Origin: Caulobacter sp. 602-1
GTDB lineage: Bacteria > Pseudomonadota > Alphaproteobacteria > Caulobacterales > Caulobacteraceae
NCBI RefSeq assembly: GCF_003931565.1
Contig: NZ_RRYI01000006.1
Coordinates: 186,001 to 250,000, forward strand
DNA length: 64,000 bases
Direction: 5' to 3'
The position numbers and the translations under genes were made by a program. Below are positions 39,145 to 48,581 of the stretch, piece after piece (position 1 is the stretch's first letter; every line of letters begins with the position of its first letter). Below the pieces are notes generated by a model, which saw only the letters and a list, made by a program, of their open reading frames with translations, did no database searches and had not been told where the DNA came from.

Positions 39145-39176
39145 GCATCTCCACGCGCCTATGAGATGCTCTCGTC

Positions 39177-39737
39177 ATGAGCGCCAAGCCCCGCATCGAA
39201 CGCGCCGCCCTGGAGGCCTTCGTCGTCGAGGGCGTCGACGCGACCACCACCAAGACCATCGCCGCCCGCGCGGGGGTTTCCGAGGGCGCGATCTACCGCC
39301 ACTGGAAGAGCAAGGACGCACTGGCGGTTGGCCTGTTCATGGACTGCCATCGCCGTCTCGCGACGCTGATCGAGGACGAGGCCGCCGCCGTCGAAGGGAT
39401 CAAGGCCAAGGCCGCTGCCCTGGTGCGCGCCTACTGCGCCGTGGCCGACGAGGACTGGCTGCTGTTCTCGTTCCACCTGCTGCAGCTGCACCACTTTCTG
39501 CCGTACTACCAGGAGGACGGCCGCGACCCGGTCACCCTGGTCGAGAACGTGATCAAGCGGGCGATGATCGAGGCCCAGCTGCCGCCCGGCGACCCGCGCG
39601 TGCTGGCCGCCATGGCCATCGGGGTCATCACCCAGACCGCCCAGAACAAGGCCTATGGCCGCCTGGGCGACGACGCCCTCTCGGCCCACGCCCCCCTCAT
39701 GACAGCGGCCGTCCAGGCCGTGCTTTTCGCCCGCTAG
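39177..39737 (+). CDS. TetR-family transcriptional regulator
   Basis: A 186-residue repressor. The N-terminal helix-turn-helix occupies about residues 5-50, with TTKTIAARAGVSEGAIYRHW as recognition segment. The ligand-binding domain (about 60-186) is helical and moderately hydrophobic. An acyltransferase gene follows 13 bases downstream, and a perfect palindrome lies just upstream, so the regulator probably represses its own operon and responds to a lipid or acyl compound. The inducer is an inference. Confidence 0.9.
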   Translation: MSAKPRIERAALEAFVVEGVDATTTKTIAARAGVSEGAIYRHWKSKDALAVGLFMDCHRRLATLIEDEAAAVEGIKAKAAALVRAYCAVADEDWLLFSFHLLQLHHFLPYYQEDGRDPVTLVENVIKRAMIEAQLPPGDPRVLAAMAIGVITQTAQNKAYGRLGDDALSAHAPLMTAAVQAVLFAR

Positions 39738-39750
39738 GGAAAACACAGAG

Positions 39751-40545
39751 ATGCGCAGCGCGCTCTTCAACGCCTACTACTGGGTCCTGTCGATCTTCTA
39801 CGGCCTGTCAGCCGCCTTCGCCGCCCTGGCGCCGGGCCGCGACGCCGTGACCTTCACCCTGCGGCTCTATAGTCGCCGGATGCTGTGGGCTCTGGCGTTC
39901 TTCGCCGATGTGAAGGTTGAGCTGAAGGGCCGCGAGAACCTGCCCGACGGTCCCTGCATCCTCGCCGCCAAGCACCACAGCTGGGGCGACGGCTTCGTGA
40001 TGTTCGCCCATGTCGACAACTTGAGCTTCGTGACCGGCGACCACCTGGAGAGGTTCCCCCTGGTCGGGGCGATCCTCAAGAAGTTCGGAGCCATCGTCGT
40101 CGACAGCTGCGGCGGCCCGGAGGCGCGCAAGGCGCTGTCCGAAAGCGCCGCCCAGGTCGCGGCCGACGGCCGCCGGATCCTGATCTATCCCGAGGGTCAC
40201 CTGGCCGCGCCGGGCGAGCGGTTCCGCTACCGCACGGGCGTCTATTACATGAGCAAGGATTTCGGCCTGCCGGTCGTGCCGGTGGCGACGAACCTGGGCT
40301 GCTTCTGGCGGCAGACGGAGAAGAAGAAGTCGCCAGGAACCGCGACCGTCGCGTTCCTGCCAGCCCTCCCCCAAGGCCTGGAGAAGGACGACTTCATGGC
40401 GCGGATGGAAGCGGCGATCGAAGGCGCCACGAATGAACTCATCGCGGAGGCGACGGGCCAGCCCGCGAAGCCGTCGGTGCTTGTGGAGTGGAATGGCCGC
40501 GAGAACGTGGCCGCGGCGCCGAAGCCGGCGGAGGTCTCGGCCTAG
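39751..40545 (+). CDS. 1-acylglycerol-3-phosphate acyltransferase (PlsC-like)
   Basis: A 264-residue acyltransferase acting on lysophosphatidate or a related lysolipid at the inner membrane. The catalytic HX4D motif is in AAKHHSWGDGFVMF, and the acceptor motif is IYPEGHLAAPGERF. A hydrophobic N-terminal segment (about 10-45) anchors the protein. The second motif has EGH in place of the usual EGT, a modest variation. It is co-transcribed with the TetR gene; its last 4 bases overlap the end of a convergent small gene. Confidence 0.88.
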   Translation: MRSALFNAYYWVLSIFYGLSAAFAALAPGRDAVTFTLRLYSRRMLWALAFFADVKVELKGRENLPDGPCILAAKHHSWGDGFVMFAHVDNLSFVTGDHLERFPLVGAILKKFGAIVVDSCGGPEARKALSESAAQVAADGRRILIYPEGHLAAPGERFRYRTGVYYMSKDFGLPVVPVATNLGCFWRQTEKKKSPGTATVAFLPALPQGLEKDDFMARMEAAIEGATNELIAEATGQPAKPSVLVEWNGRENVAAAPKPAEVSA

Positions 40546-40742
40546 ACCTCGACCGGGCACTCCGCAGGGATCGCCACGAACGTGCCCTCGGCCCGGCGCT
40601 TGGCGAAGTGGCTCTGGGCGCAGGTCGAGGAGCACAGCAGGCCGGTGTCGGACCAGTAGAGCGGCGCTTCGTCCTCGTGCTTGAAGCGCGGCGCGCCCCA
40701 CGCGAGGCCGCATTCAACGCAGGACGGGGTTCGAGCCAGCAT
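40542..40742 (-). CDS. Small TRASH/zinc-ribbon-like metal-binding protein at the end of the suf operon
   Basis: A 66-residue protein with cysteines at 8, 11, 37 and 41 (PSCVECG and LLCSSTCAQSHF). The spacing C-x2-C-x25-C-x3-C resembles TRASH and MYM-type metal-binding fingers, with His45 and Cys62 as extra candidates. Its ATG overlaps the sufA stop by one base (TGATG), so translation is coupled. The end overlaps convergent plsC by four bases. It may carry iron or zinc, or sense Fe-S supply; this is inferred from the motif and position only. Confidence 0.7.
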   Translation of the reverse strand: MLARTPSCVECGLAWGAPRFKHEDEAPLYWSDTGLLCSSTCAQSHFAKRRAEGTFVAIPAECPVEV

Positions 40743-41134
40743 CAGTCCAAGGCCTCCGCCGCCGGTTGGATCGTGACGCTCTCGCCGCAGCCGCAGGCGT
40801 CGGTTTCGTTGGGATTGTGGAACACGAACTTCGAGGACAGCTTGGTGATCTCGTAGTCGATCTCTGTGCCGATCAGGAACAGCACCGCCTTGGGTTCGAT
40901 CAGGATGGTGACGCCCTTGTCCTCGACGACCTCGTCGATCGGTCCCTTCTCGGCGGCGTATTCGAAGACGTATTCCTGGCCAGCGCAGCCGCCGTTCTTC
41001 ACACCCACCCGCAGGCCCGCATAGGGTTTGTCAGCCCGATCCATGATCTCCTTCACGCGCGCGGCCGCGGCGTCGGTCAGGGTGACGACCTTGGGGCGCG
41101 GGCGGCGGGGGCGTGCGGTGATCGCGGTTTCCAT
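40742..41134 (-). CDS. sufA: Fe-S cluster A-type carrier SufA
   Basis: A 130-residue A-type carrier (HesB/IscA family). The three cluster-binding cysteines are present in VKNGGCAGQEYVF and DACGCGES. VTLTDAAAARVKEIM is the usual start of the domain; the preceding 20 residues are a basic tail. I start at the ATG at 41134 because upstream sequence is not conserved. It passes clusters from the SufBCD scaffold to target enzymes. It follows the DUF59 gene by 14 bases in the suf operon. Confidence 0.94.
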   Translation of the reverse strand: METAITARPRRPRPKVVTLTDAAAARVKEIMDRADKPYAGLRVGVKNGGCAGQEYVFEYAAEKGPIDEVVEDKGVTILIEPKAVLFLIGTEIDYEITKLSSKFVFHNPNETDACGCGESVTIQPAAEALD

Positions 41135-41148
41135 GACTCTCGAACCAA

Positions 41149-41520
41149 TCAGAACATGTTCAGTTGCAGCTTGGCCTCGTCGCTCATCCGCGAGGAATCC
41201 CACGGCGGCTCGAAGACCAGCTCGACATTGCACGACTTCAGACCCGGGATCTCCATGACCGCGTCGCGCACCCAGCCCGGCATTTCCCCAGCCACCGGGC
41301 AGCCCGGGGCGGTCAGGGTCATGTCGATGGCCACGTCCTTGTCGTCGCTGACGTCGACCTTGTAGATCAGGCCCAGCTCATAGATATCGACCGGGATTTC
41401 CGGGTCGTAGACCGTCTTCAGCTTCTCGATCAGCTGGTCGGTCAGCCGGTTCAGCTCGTCCTTCGACAATGCCGACGGGACTTGGGCGAAAGCGGGTTCG
41501 GAAGCGGCGGCGTCGGTCAT
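41149..41520 (-). CDS. sufT: SUF-associated MIP18/DUF59 protein (SufT)
   Basis: A 123-residue MIP18-family protein that assists Fe-S maturation. The domain starts near LIEKLKTVYDPEIPVDIYEL, and MTLTAPGCPVAGEMPGWVRD contains the conserved cysteine. The tail WDSSRMSDEAKLQLNMF is typical of SufT proteins in suf operons. It is 7 bases downstream of sufS. Its precise role, probably delivering clusters to certain apoproteins, is known only in general terms for the family. Confidence 0.92.
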   Translation of the reverse strand: MTDAAASEPAFAQVPSALSKDELNRLTDQLIEKLKTVYDPEIPVDIYELGLIYKVDVSDDKDVAIDMTLTAPGCPVAGEMPGWVRDAVMEIPGLKSCNVELVFEPPWDSSRMSDEAKLQLNMF

Positions 41521-41527
41521 GAGCGGC

Positions 41528-42754
41528 TCAACTGAAGAAACTGCGGGCCTTGGCCAGCGCGTCCACGAACGCGTCGGCCTCCGCCTCGGTGTTATATAGG
41601 GCGAAGGAGGCGCGCGCGCTCGACGTGACGCCGAAACGGCGCATCAAGGGCTCGGCGCAATGGGTGCCGGCGCGGACGGCGACGCCGTACCGATCGAGCA
41701 CCTGGGCGATGTCGTGAGCGTGGGCGCCCTCGACCGTGAACGACAGCACCGCGCCCTTGCCGGGCGCCTCGCCCAGGATGCGCACGCCGTTGACGCCGCG
41801 CAGCCGCTCGGCGACCCGCTCGTACAGAGCGTGCTCGTGGGCGAAGATGGCGTCGCGATCCAGGGCGTTCAGCCATTCGATCGCCGCGCCCAGGCCCACG
41901 GCCTCCAGGATCGCCGGGGTGCCGGCCTCGAAGCGATGCGGCGGATCGGCATAGGTGATCCGGTCCATGGAGACAGAGCCGATCATCTCGCCGCCGCCTT
42001 GATACGGCGGCAGGGCGGCCAGGCGTTCGGCCTTGCCATAGAGCACGCCGATGCCGGTCGGGCCGTACAGCTTGTGGCCGGAGAAGACGTAGAAATCGAC
42101 GTCCAGGGCCTTCACATCGACCTTGGCGTGGACGATCGCCTGGCAGCCGTCCAGCAGAACCGGGGCGCCGGCCGCGTGGGCCAGGCGGACGATCTCGGCC
42201 ACGTCGTTGACCGTGCCCAGCACGTTCGACATGTGGGTGACGGCGACCATTTTGGTCTTGTCGGACAACAGGCCCGGCAAGGCCTCGATGTCGAGCCGCC
42301 CGTCGTCCAGCACCGGGATGAACTTCAGAACCACGCCCTTGCGCTCGCGCAGGAAGTGCCACGGCACGATGTTGGCGTGGTGCTCCATCTCCGAGATCAC
42401 GATCTCGTCGCCGGCGTTCAGGCCGAGGCCGAACGACGACGCGACCAGGTTCACCGCTTCCGTGGCGCTCTTGGTCCAGACGATTTCGGTCGGCTCGGCG
42501 TTGATGAAGCGCGCAACGGTTTCGCGCGCCTTTTCATAGGCTTCGGTCGTTTCGTTGGCCAGGGTGTGCAGGCCGCGATGGACGTTGGCGTAGGACGTGC
42601 GGGCCAGGCCCATCATGGCGTCCAGCACCGTGTCGGGCTTCTGGGCGCTGGCGGCGCTGTCGAGATAGATCAGCGGCTTTCCGTGGACCTGGCGGGCCAG
42701 GATCGGAAACTGGGCGCGGATCGCCTCGACATCGAACGGAGCATCAAACGCCAT
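41528..42754 (-). CDS. sufS: Cysteine desulfurase SufS (group II)
   Basis: A 408-residue PLP enzyme that takes sulfur from cysteine for SufBCD. Lys in VFSGHKLYGPTGIGVLYG holds PLP, and the persulfide Cys is in VRAGTHCAEPLMRRFG. The short active-site loop marks group II enzymes, which usually need SufE or SufU as partner; neither is in this window. The ATG at 42754 overlaps the sufD stop by one base (TGATG); a longer frame upstream runs antisense-like through sufD and is not protein. Confidence 0.96.
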   Translation of the reverse strand: MAFDAPFDVEAIRAQFPILARQVHGKPLIYLDSAASAQKPDTVLDAMMGLARTSYANVHRGLHTLANETTEAYEKARETVARFINAEPTEIVWTKSATEAVNLVASSFGLGLNAGDEIVISEMEHHANIVPWHFLRERKGVVLKFIPVLDDGRLDIEALPGLLSDKTKMVAVTHMSNVLGTVNDVAEIVRLAHAAGAPVLLDGCQAIVHAKVDVKALDVDFYVFSGHKLYGPTGIGVLYGKAERLAALPPYQGGGEMIGSVSMDRITYADPPHRFEAGTPAILEAVGLGAAIEWLNALDRDAIFAHEHALYERVAERLRGVNGVRILGEAPGKGAVLSFTVEGAHAHDIAQVLDRYGVAVRAGTHCAEPLMRRFGVTSSARASFALYNTEAEADAFVDALAKARSFFS

Positions 42755-43782
42755 CAGGTCGGACTCCCCAGCTTGCGGGCGACCCAGGCGGCGGCGATGG
42801 CGCGCGCGCCCTCGTGCTCGATCCGCTCGACCACCTCGCCGACGAAGGCCACGGTCAGCATGGCCTTGGCTTCCGTTTCCGGGATGCCGCGCTGGCGGGC
42901 GTAGAAGATGGCCTCGTCGTCCAGGGCGCCGATGGTGTTGCCGTGGGCGCAACTGACGTCATCGGCGAAGATCAGCAGCTCGGGCTTGGCGTCGATCTCG
43001 GCCCTGTCCGACAGGATCAGGGCATGGTGGCCCATGCGCGCGTCGGTCTGGTCGGCGCCGGGCGAGACCACGATGCGTCCCTGGAACACGCCGCGCGCCT
43101 GATCGGCGACCATCCCCTTGGTGAGTTGGCTGGTGATCCCGTCGACGCCGGCGTGGGTGACGACGGTGGTCTGGTCGGCGTGGCGCTGACCGTCCAGCAG
43201 ATAGACGCCGTCCAGGCGAACCTGGGCGTGGGCGCCAGGATGGTTGATCCGCGTCTCGATCCGCTGGCGACGCGCGCCCGAGGTCAGGACGGTCTGGGCG
43301 TAGGTCGCGCCGGGCGCCAGGTCGACCTCGGCGGTGACGACGTTGATCGCCTCGGCGTCGTCCTCGACCAGGATGATGCGCTCGACCGAAGCGCCCTCGC
43401 CCACGGCGATGTCCAGGGTGACGTCGGACACGTAGCCGGCGGCGCGGCCTTCGTGGCTTTCCAGCAGAACCAGGGTCTCGCCCGGCTTGACCACAAGGGC
43501 GTGGTTGGCGGCTTGCGAGGCCTTTTCAGCCAGGGCGACGAAGCGCAGGGCGACGACGCCCGAAGCGGTCTCGGCGCCAGCCATCCGGCGGCCGTTGACG
43601 AACACGGTCTCGATTGAAGCCAGGTCGGCGAACGGCCCGGCCGGAATCTCGCCGTCATGCGCCGGCGCGGCCGGCGGCAGGACCCGCAGCAAACCGCGCA
43701 GATCGGTCCACCGCCAGTCCTCGTCGCGCCGCGAGGGCAGCGCGGTCAGGTCGCCGGTCTTGAGGGCGGTCGAAAGGGTCAC
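42754..43782 (-). CDS. sufD: Fe-S scaffold subunit SufD
   Basis: A 342-residue subunit of the SufBC2D scaffold. The right-handed beta-helix core covers about residues 100-280, and the C-terminal helices include ALDDEAIFYARQRGIPETEA and MLTVAFVGEVVERI. FADDVSCAHGNTIGAL contains the Cys-His pair at the SufB-SufD interface, where clusters form. The N-terminus (SRRDEDWRWTDLRGLLRVLP) is typical. It overlaps sufC by four bases and sufS by one. Confidence 0.95.
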   Translation of the reverse strand: MTLSTALKTGDLTALPSRRDEDWRWTDLRGLLRVLPPAAPAHDGEIPAGPFADLASIETVFVNGRRMAGAETASGVVALRFVALAEKASQAANHALVVKPGETLVLLESHEGRAAGYVSDVTLDIAVGEGASVERIILVEDDAEAINVVTAEVDLAPGATYAQTVLTSGARRQRIETRINHPGAHAQVRLDGVYLLDGQRHADQTTVVTHAGVDGITSQLTKGMVADQARGVFQGRIVVSPGADQTDARMGHHALILSDRAEIDAKPELLIFADDVSCAHGNTIGALDDEAIFYARQRGIPETEAKAMLTVAFVGEVVERIEHEGARAIAAAWVARKLGSPT

Positions 43783-44528
43783 GCCGCCACGCTCACATAC
43801 TTGTCGTAGCCCTCGGCTTCCAGCTGCAGGGCCAGTTCCGGGCCGCCCGAGGCGACGATGCGGCCGGCGGCCAGCACGTGGACCTTGTCGGGTTTGATGT
43901 AGTCCAAGAGGCGCTGGTAGTGGGTGATGACCAGCATGCCGCGCTCGGGCGAACGCAGGGCGTTGACGCCTTCGGAGACGATCTTCAGCGCGTCGATGTC
44001 GAGGCCGCTGTCGGTCTCGTCCAAAATCAGGAACTTCGGCGAAAGCATCGACATCTGGAAGATTTCCATGCGCTTCTTCTCGCCGCCCGAGAAGCCGACG
44101 TTCAGGCCGCGCTTGAGCATCTCGAAGTCGATCTTCAACGCCGCGGCCTTCTCCTTGGCCAGTTTCAGGAAGGCCGGGGCGGCGATTTCGTCCTCGCCCC
44201 GCGCGCGGCGCTGAGCGTTGAGAGCGGTGCGGATGAAGGTCAGGGCCGGAACGCCCGGAATTTCCAGGGGATATTGGAACGACAGGAACAGGCCCTTGGC
44301 CGCCCGCTCGTTCGGCTCCAGGGCCAGCAGGTCCTCGCCGTTCAGGCTGGCCGAGCCCTCAGTGACCTCGTAGCCGCCGCGGCCGGACAGTACGTAGGAC
44401 AGGGTCGACTTGCCGGCCCCGTTCGGGCCCATGATCGCGTGGACCTCGCCGGCCGGCACGTCCAGCGTAACGCCCTTCAGGATCGGCTTGTCCTCGACGC
44501 GGGCGTGAAGGTTCTTGATAGAAAGCAT
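43779..44528 (-). CDS. sufC: Suf ATPase SufC
   Basis: A 249-residue soluble ABC-type ATPase that drives conformational change in the SufBC2D scaffold. Walker A is MGPNGAGKSTL, the signature is GFSGGEKKR, and Walker B is FLILDETDSGLDIDALK. The start at 44528 (MLSIKNLHARVEDKPILKG) is the standard N-terminus. It lies 2 bases after sufB and overlaps sufD by 4. Confidence 0.97.
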   Translation of the reverse strand: MLSIKNLHARVEDKPILKGVTLDVPAGEVHAIMGPNGAGKSTLSYVLSGRGGYEVTEGSASLNGEDLLALEPNERAAKGLFLSFQYPLEIPGVPALTFIRTALNAQRRARGEDEIAAPAFLKLAKEKAAALKIDFEMLKRGLNVGFSGGEKKRMEIFQMSMLSPKFLILDETDSGLDIDALKIVSEGVNALRSPERGMLVITHYQRLLDYIKPDKVHVLAAGRIVASGGPELALQLEAEGYDKYVSVAA

Positions 44529-44530
44529 CT

Positions 44531-45999
<1,469 letters not shown>

Positions 46000-46000
<1 letters not shown>

Positions 46001-47133
46001 TACGCCACCTCCCGGCGCCGTGCGCCGATACGCTTCCAGGCGGCGAGCCAGGCGTCGCCGCACTTGTTCCAATCGTCTTCCGTGCTGGCCCAGCCGCCGC
46101 TCACCCGCAGAGCGAACGGGGCCAGATCGGACCGGCCCATGGCTTCCACCACGCGGCTGGCCTTGACCTTGCCCGACGAGCAGGCGCTGCCGGCGCTGAC
46201 CATGACCCCGGCCAGGTCCATGTTCATGACCTGGACCTCGGAGCCGAAGCCCTCGCCGGCGAAACACAGGGTTTGCGGCAAACGGTCGGCGCCCTCGCCG
46301 AGCACGACCGCGCCTTGCGCCTTGAGCCGCTGGGCCAGGGCGTCGCGCCAATGGGCCTGTTCGGCCATTGAGGCAAGGCTGTCGCGGGCCACGCGGGCGG
46401 CCGCGCCAAAGCTGGCGATGCCGGCGACGTTCTCGGTGCCGGCCCGGCGGCCGCGCTCCTGACCGCCGCCGTGCTGGCGACGGCTGACGGTGGCGCGGGT
46501 TCCGGCGACAAGCGCACCGACGCCTTGCGGGCCGCCCAGCTTGTGGGCCGACAGCGCCAGGGTGTCGGCGCCGAGGGCCGAGAAGTCGACGGCGATCTTG
46601 CCGGCCGCCTGGACGGCGTCGACGTGCAGGAGCCCCTCGGCGGCGCGGACCAGGGCCGAGGCCTTGTCCACAGGCTGGATCACGCCGGTCTCGTTGTTGG
46701 CCAGCATCAGGCAAACCAGGGTCTTGCCCGGCTTTTCAAGCGCTTGCGCCAGCCAGTCGAGATCGACGATCCCCAGGCTATCCACAGGCATGACTTCCAG
46801 CGGGAGCCCGGACGCCTTGGCGGTCTCGGTCACCGCGTCATGCTCGATGGCGCTGATGATGATGCGCTGCACGCCAGCGATCTTGGCGCTCTCGATAGCC
46901 AGGGCGTTGGCTTCCGTGCCGCCACTGACGAAGGTCACCGAGCCGGCCGGCACGCCGACCAGGGCCCCGACCTCGGCGCGGGCGCGTTCCACCAGGTCGC
47001 GCGCGGCGCGGCCGGCGGCGTGGACCGACGAGGGATTGGCCGGACTCTCCAGGGCGCTCAGCAGCGCTTCCCGCGCCTCCGGGCGCATCGGGGCCGTGGC
47101 GTTGTAGTCGAGATAGACCGATGCGCGGGACAT
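46000..47133 (-). CDS. iscS: Cysteine desulfurase, IscS/NifS type
   Basis: A 377-residue PLP cysteine desulfurase of group [21 protein letters not shown] is the typical N-terminus, the PLP-binding Lys is in [15 protein letters not shown], and the persulfide Cys is in [15 protein letters not shown]. It is the second desulfurase in the operon, beside sufS. Group I enzymes can also provide sulfur for tRNA thiolation and other pathways. It starts 2 bases after iscR and ends on the first base of sufB. Confidence 0.93.
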
Positions 47134-47135
47134 GC

Positions 47136-47612
47136 TCACTCGGCCGCGATCTCCATCGGACGGCCCATCGGGCCGCCTTGAGGGCGAAGCTCGCCGTTCA
47201 GCACGTCGGCCACCGAGACCGAGGCCAGATAGCCATGAATTTGACGGCCCATCTCTTCCCACAGGCCATGGGTCATGCAGCGCTCGCCGCCGGCCATGCA
47301 GCCCTTGGCCTGACCTTTGTTGAAATTGCAGCGGGTGGCGCGGAGCGGCTCGTCGACCGCCAGCACGATGTCGGAGATGAAGGTCTCGCCCGAGCCCTTG
47401 GCCAGGCGATAGCCGCCGCCGGGGCCTCGAGCGCTGATCACCAGGCCCTTGCGGCGCAGGCGCGCGAACAGCTGCTCCAGGTACGACAGCGAAATCTGCT
47501 GGCGCGCGGCGATCTCGGCCAGGGCCACGGCGCGACCCTCGCTTTCGTCCTGGCGCTTGGCCAGGTCGGTCATCGCCATGACCGCGTATCGACCCTTGGT
47601 GCTCAGGCGCAT
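47136..47612 (-). CDS. iscR: Rrf2-family Fe-S regulator IscR
   Basis: A 158-residue repressor controlling the suf operon. The winged helix-turn-helix is in residues 1-70, starting MRLSTKGRYAVMAMTDLA. Cluster ligands are Cys95, Cys105 and Cys112 with His115, so spacing is wider than the 92/98/104/107 set of E. coli IscR. This could change cluster type or stability. I start at 47612. The promoter at 47708-47736 lies upstream, and the gene is expected to regulate itself. Confidence 0.92.
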   Translation of the reverse strand: MRLSTKGRYAVMAMTDLAKRQDESEGRAVALAEIAARQQISLSYLEQLFARLRRKGLVISARGPGGGYRLAKGSGETFISDIVLAVDEPLRATRCNFNKGQAKGCMAGGERCMTHGLWEEMGRQIHGYLASVSVADVLNGELRPQGGPMGRPMEIAAE

Positions 47613-47707
47613 CGCCTTACCCCTTGCAGATTCCGCGCGCATCGGCTTTTGCGTGTGCTACAAGCCGCGACTTCGCGCGCGGGCCCTATAAGCCCGCGAC
47701 TGGTTGC

Positions 47708-47736
47708 GATTTAGGAAGACCAAGCGCAGTAGTCAA
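47708..47736 (-). promoter_or_regulatory. Housekeeping promoter of the iscR-suf operon
   Basis: On the minus strand TTGACTA (47730-47736), 14 bases, then CCTAAATC (47708-47715) match the Caulobacter sigma73 consensus TTGACGS-N10-14-GCTANAWC at all but two or three positions. The surrounding ACTTGACTACTGCGCTTGGTC may also be a binding site for IscR. It is 96 bases upstream of the iscR start. Confidence 0.6.
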
Positions 47737-47793
47737 GTATTCTGGCGATCCAATCGTCGGATGACAGGCCGCTCGCGAGCTCAAGGGAACGAC

Positions 47794-48444
47794 ATGCCTG
47801 ATGTGATTTTGACCGGCGCGTCCGGGCGGATCGAAGGTCGCTATTCTCCGGGCAAGACCGAGACGGCGCCGATCGCGCTGATCCTGCACCCCCACCCGAA
47901 GGCCGGCGGTCACATGAACCACCCGGTGTCGGTTCAACTGTACCACCTGTTCATGAAGCGCGGTTTCGCGACCTTGCGCTTCAATTTCCGCGGCGTCGGC
48001 CGCAGCCAGGGCGAGTTCGACGCCGGCATCGGCGAGCTGGCCGACGCGGCCACCGCGCTCGACTGGCTGCAGACCAGCAACCCGGCCGCCAGCCAGACCT
48101 GGGTCGCCGGCTTCGACTTCGGCGCCTATATCGGCATGCAGCTCCTGATGCGTCGCCCGGAGACGGACGGCTTCATCTCGGTGTCGCCGCCGACCAACAT
48201 GTACGACTTCAGCTTCCTGGCCCCCTGCCCGGCCTCGGGCCTGTTCCTGACGGGCTCGGCCGACACCATCACCCCGCCCGTCGAGGTGGAGCGCGTGGTC
48301 ACCAAGCTGCGGACCCAGAAGGGCATCACGATCGACTACGAGGTCATCGACAAGGCCAGCCACTTCTGGACCGAGCACCTGCCCAGCGTCGAGAAGAGCG
48401 TCAGCGAGTATCTCGACAAGCGTCTGGCCGAAAACCCGATCTAG
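47794..48444 (+). CDS. Alpha/beta hydrolase
   Basis: A 216-residue soluble hydrolase-fold protein. ALILHPHPKAGGHMNHPVSV is the oxyanion region, and LRFNFRGVGRSQGEFDAGIG is the signature of the YgfF/CocE-like small hydrolases. The nucleophile position reads AGFDFGAYIGM, in which Asp replaces the usual Ser of GxSxG; this family may therefore be a dienelactone-type or non-classical hydrolase. The substrate is unknown. It is divergent from iscR and ends in a good terminator. Confidence 0.85.
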   Translation: MPDVILTGASGRIEGRYSPGKTETAPIALILHPHPKAGGHMNHPVSVQLYHLFMKRGFATLRFNFRGVGRSQGEFDAGIGELADAATALDWLQTSNPAASQTWVAGFDFGAYIGMQLLMRRPETDGFISVSPPTNMYDFSFLAPCPASGLFLTGSADTITPPVEVERVVTKLRTQKGITIDYEVIDKASHFWTEHLPSVEKSVSEYLDKRLAENPI

Positions 48445-48467
48445 GCGAGCCTACCGGTTCGAATTCC

Positions 48468-48493
48468 AGGCCTCCCTCCGGGGAGGCCTTTTT
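48468..48493 (+). terminator. Intrinsic terminator of the hydrolase gene
   Basis: Arms AGGCCTCCC and GGGAGGCCT (48468-48476 and 48481-48489) form a 9-base stem with a TCCG loop, followed by TTTTT. Confidence 0.88.
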
Positions 48494-48581
48494 CGTTTGT
48501 GCGACGTGGCGGAGCGGCGATGGCGTAACATCGGTCACGATCCTATGTTTTCACTGATTGATGAATATCAGGGACGCGGTG

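Noticed and set aside
42755..42952. N-terminal extension of SufS
   Set aside because: It is Arg/Gly-rich shadow sequence inside sufD. The TGATG overlap marks the real start at 42754.
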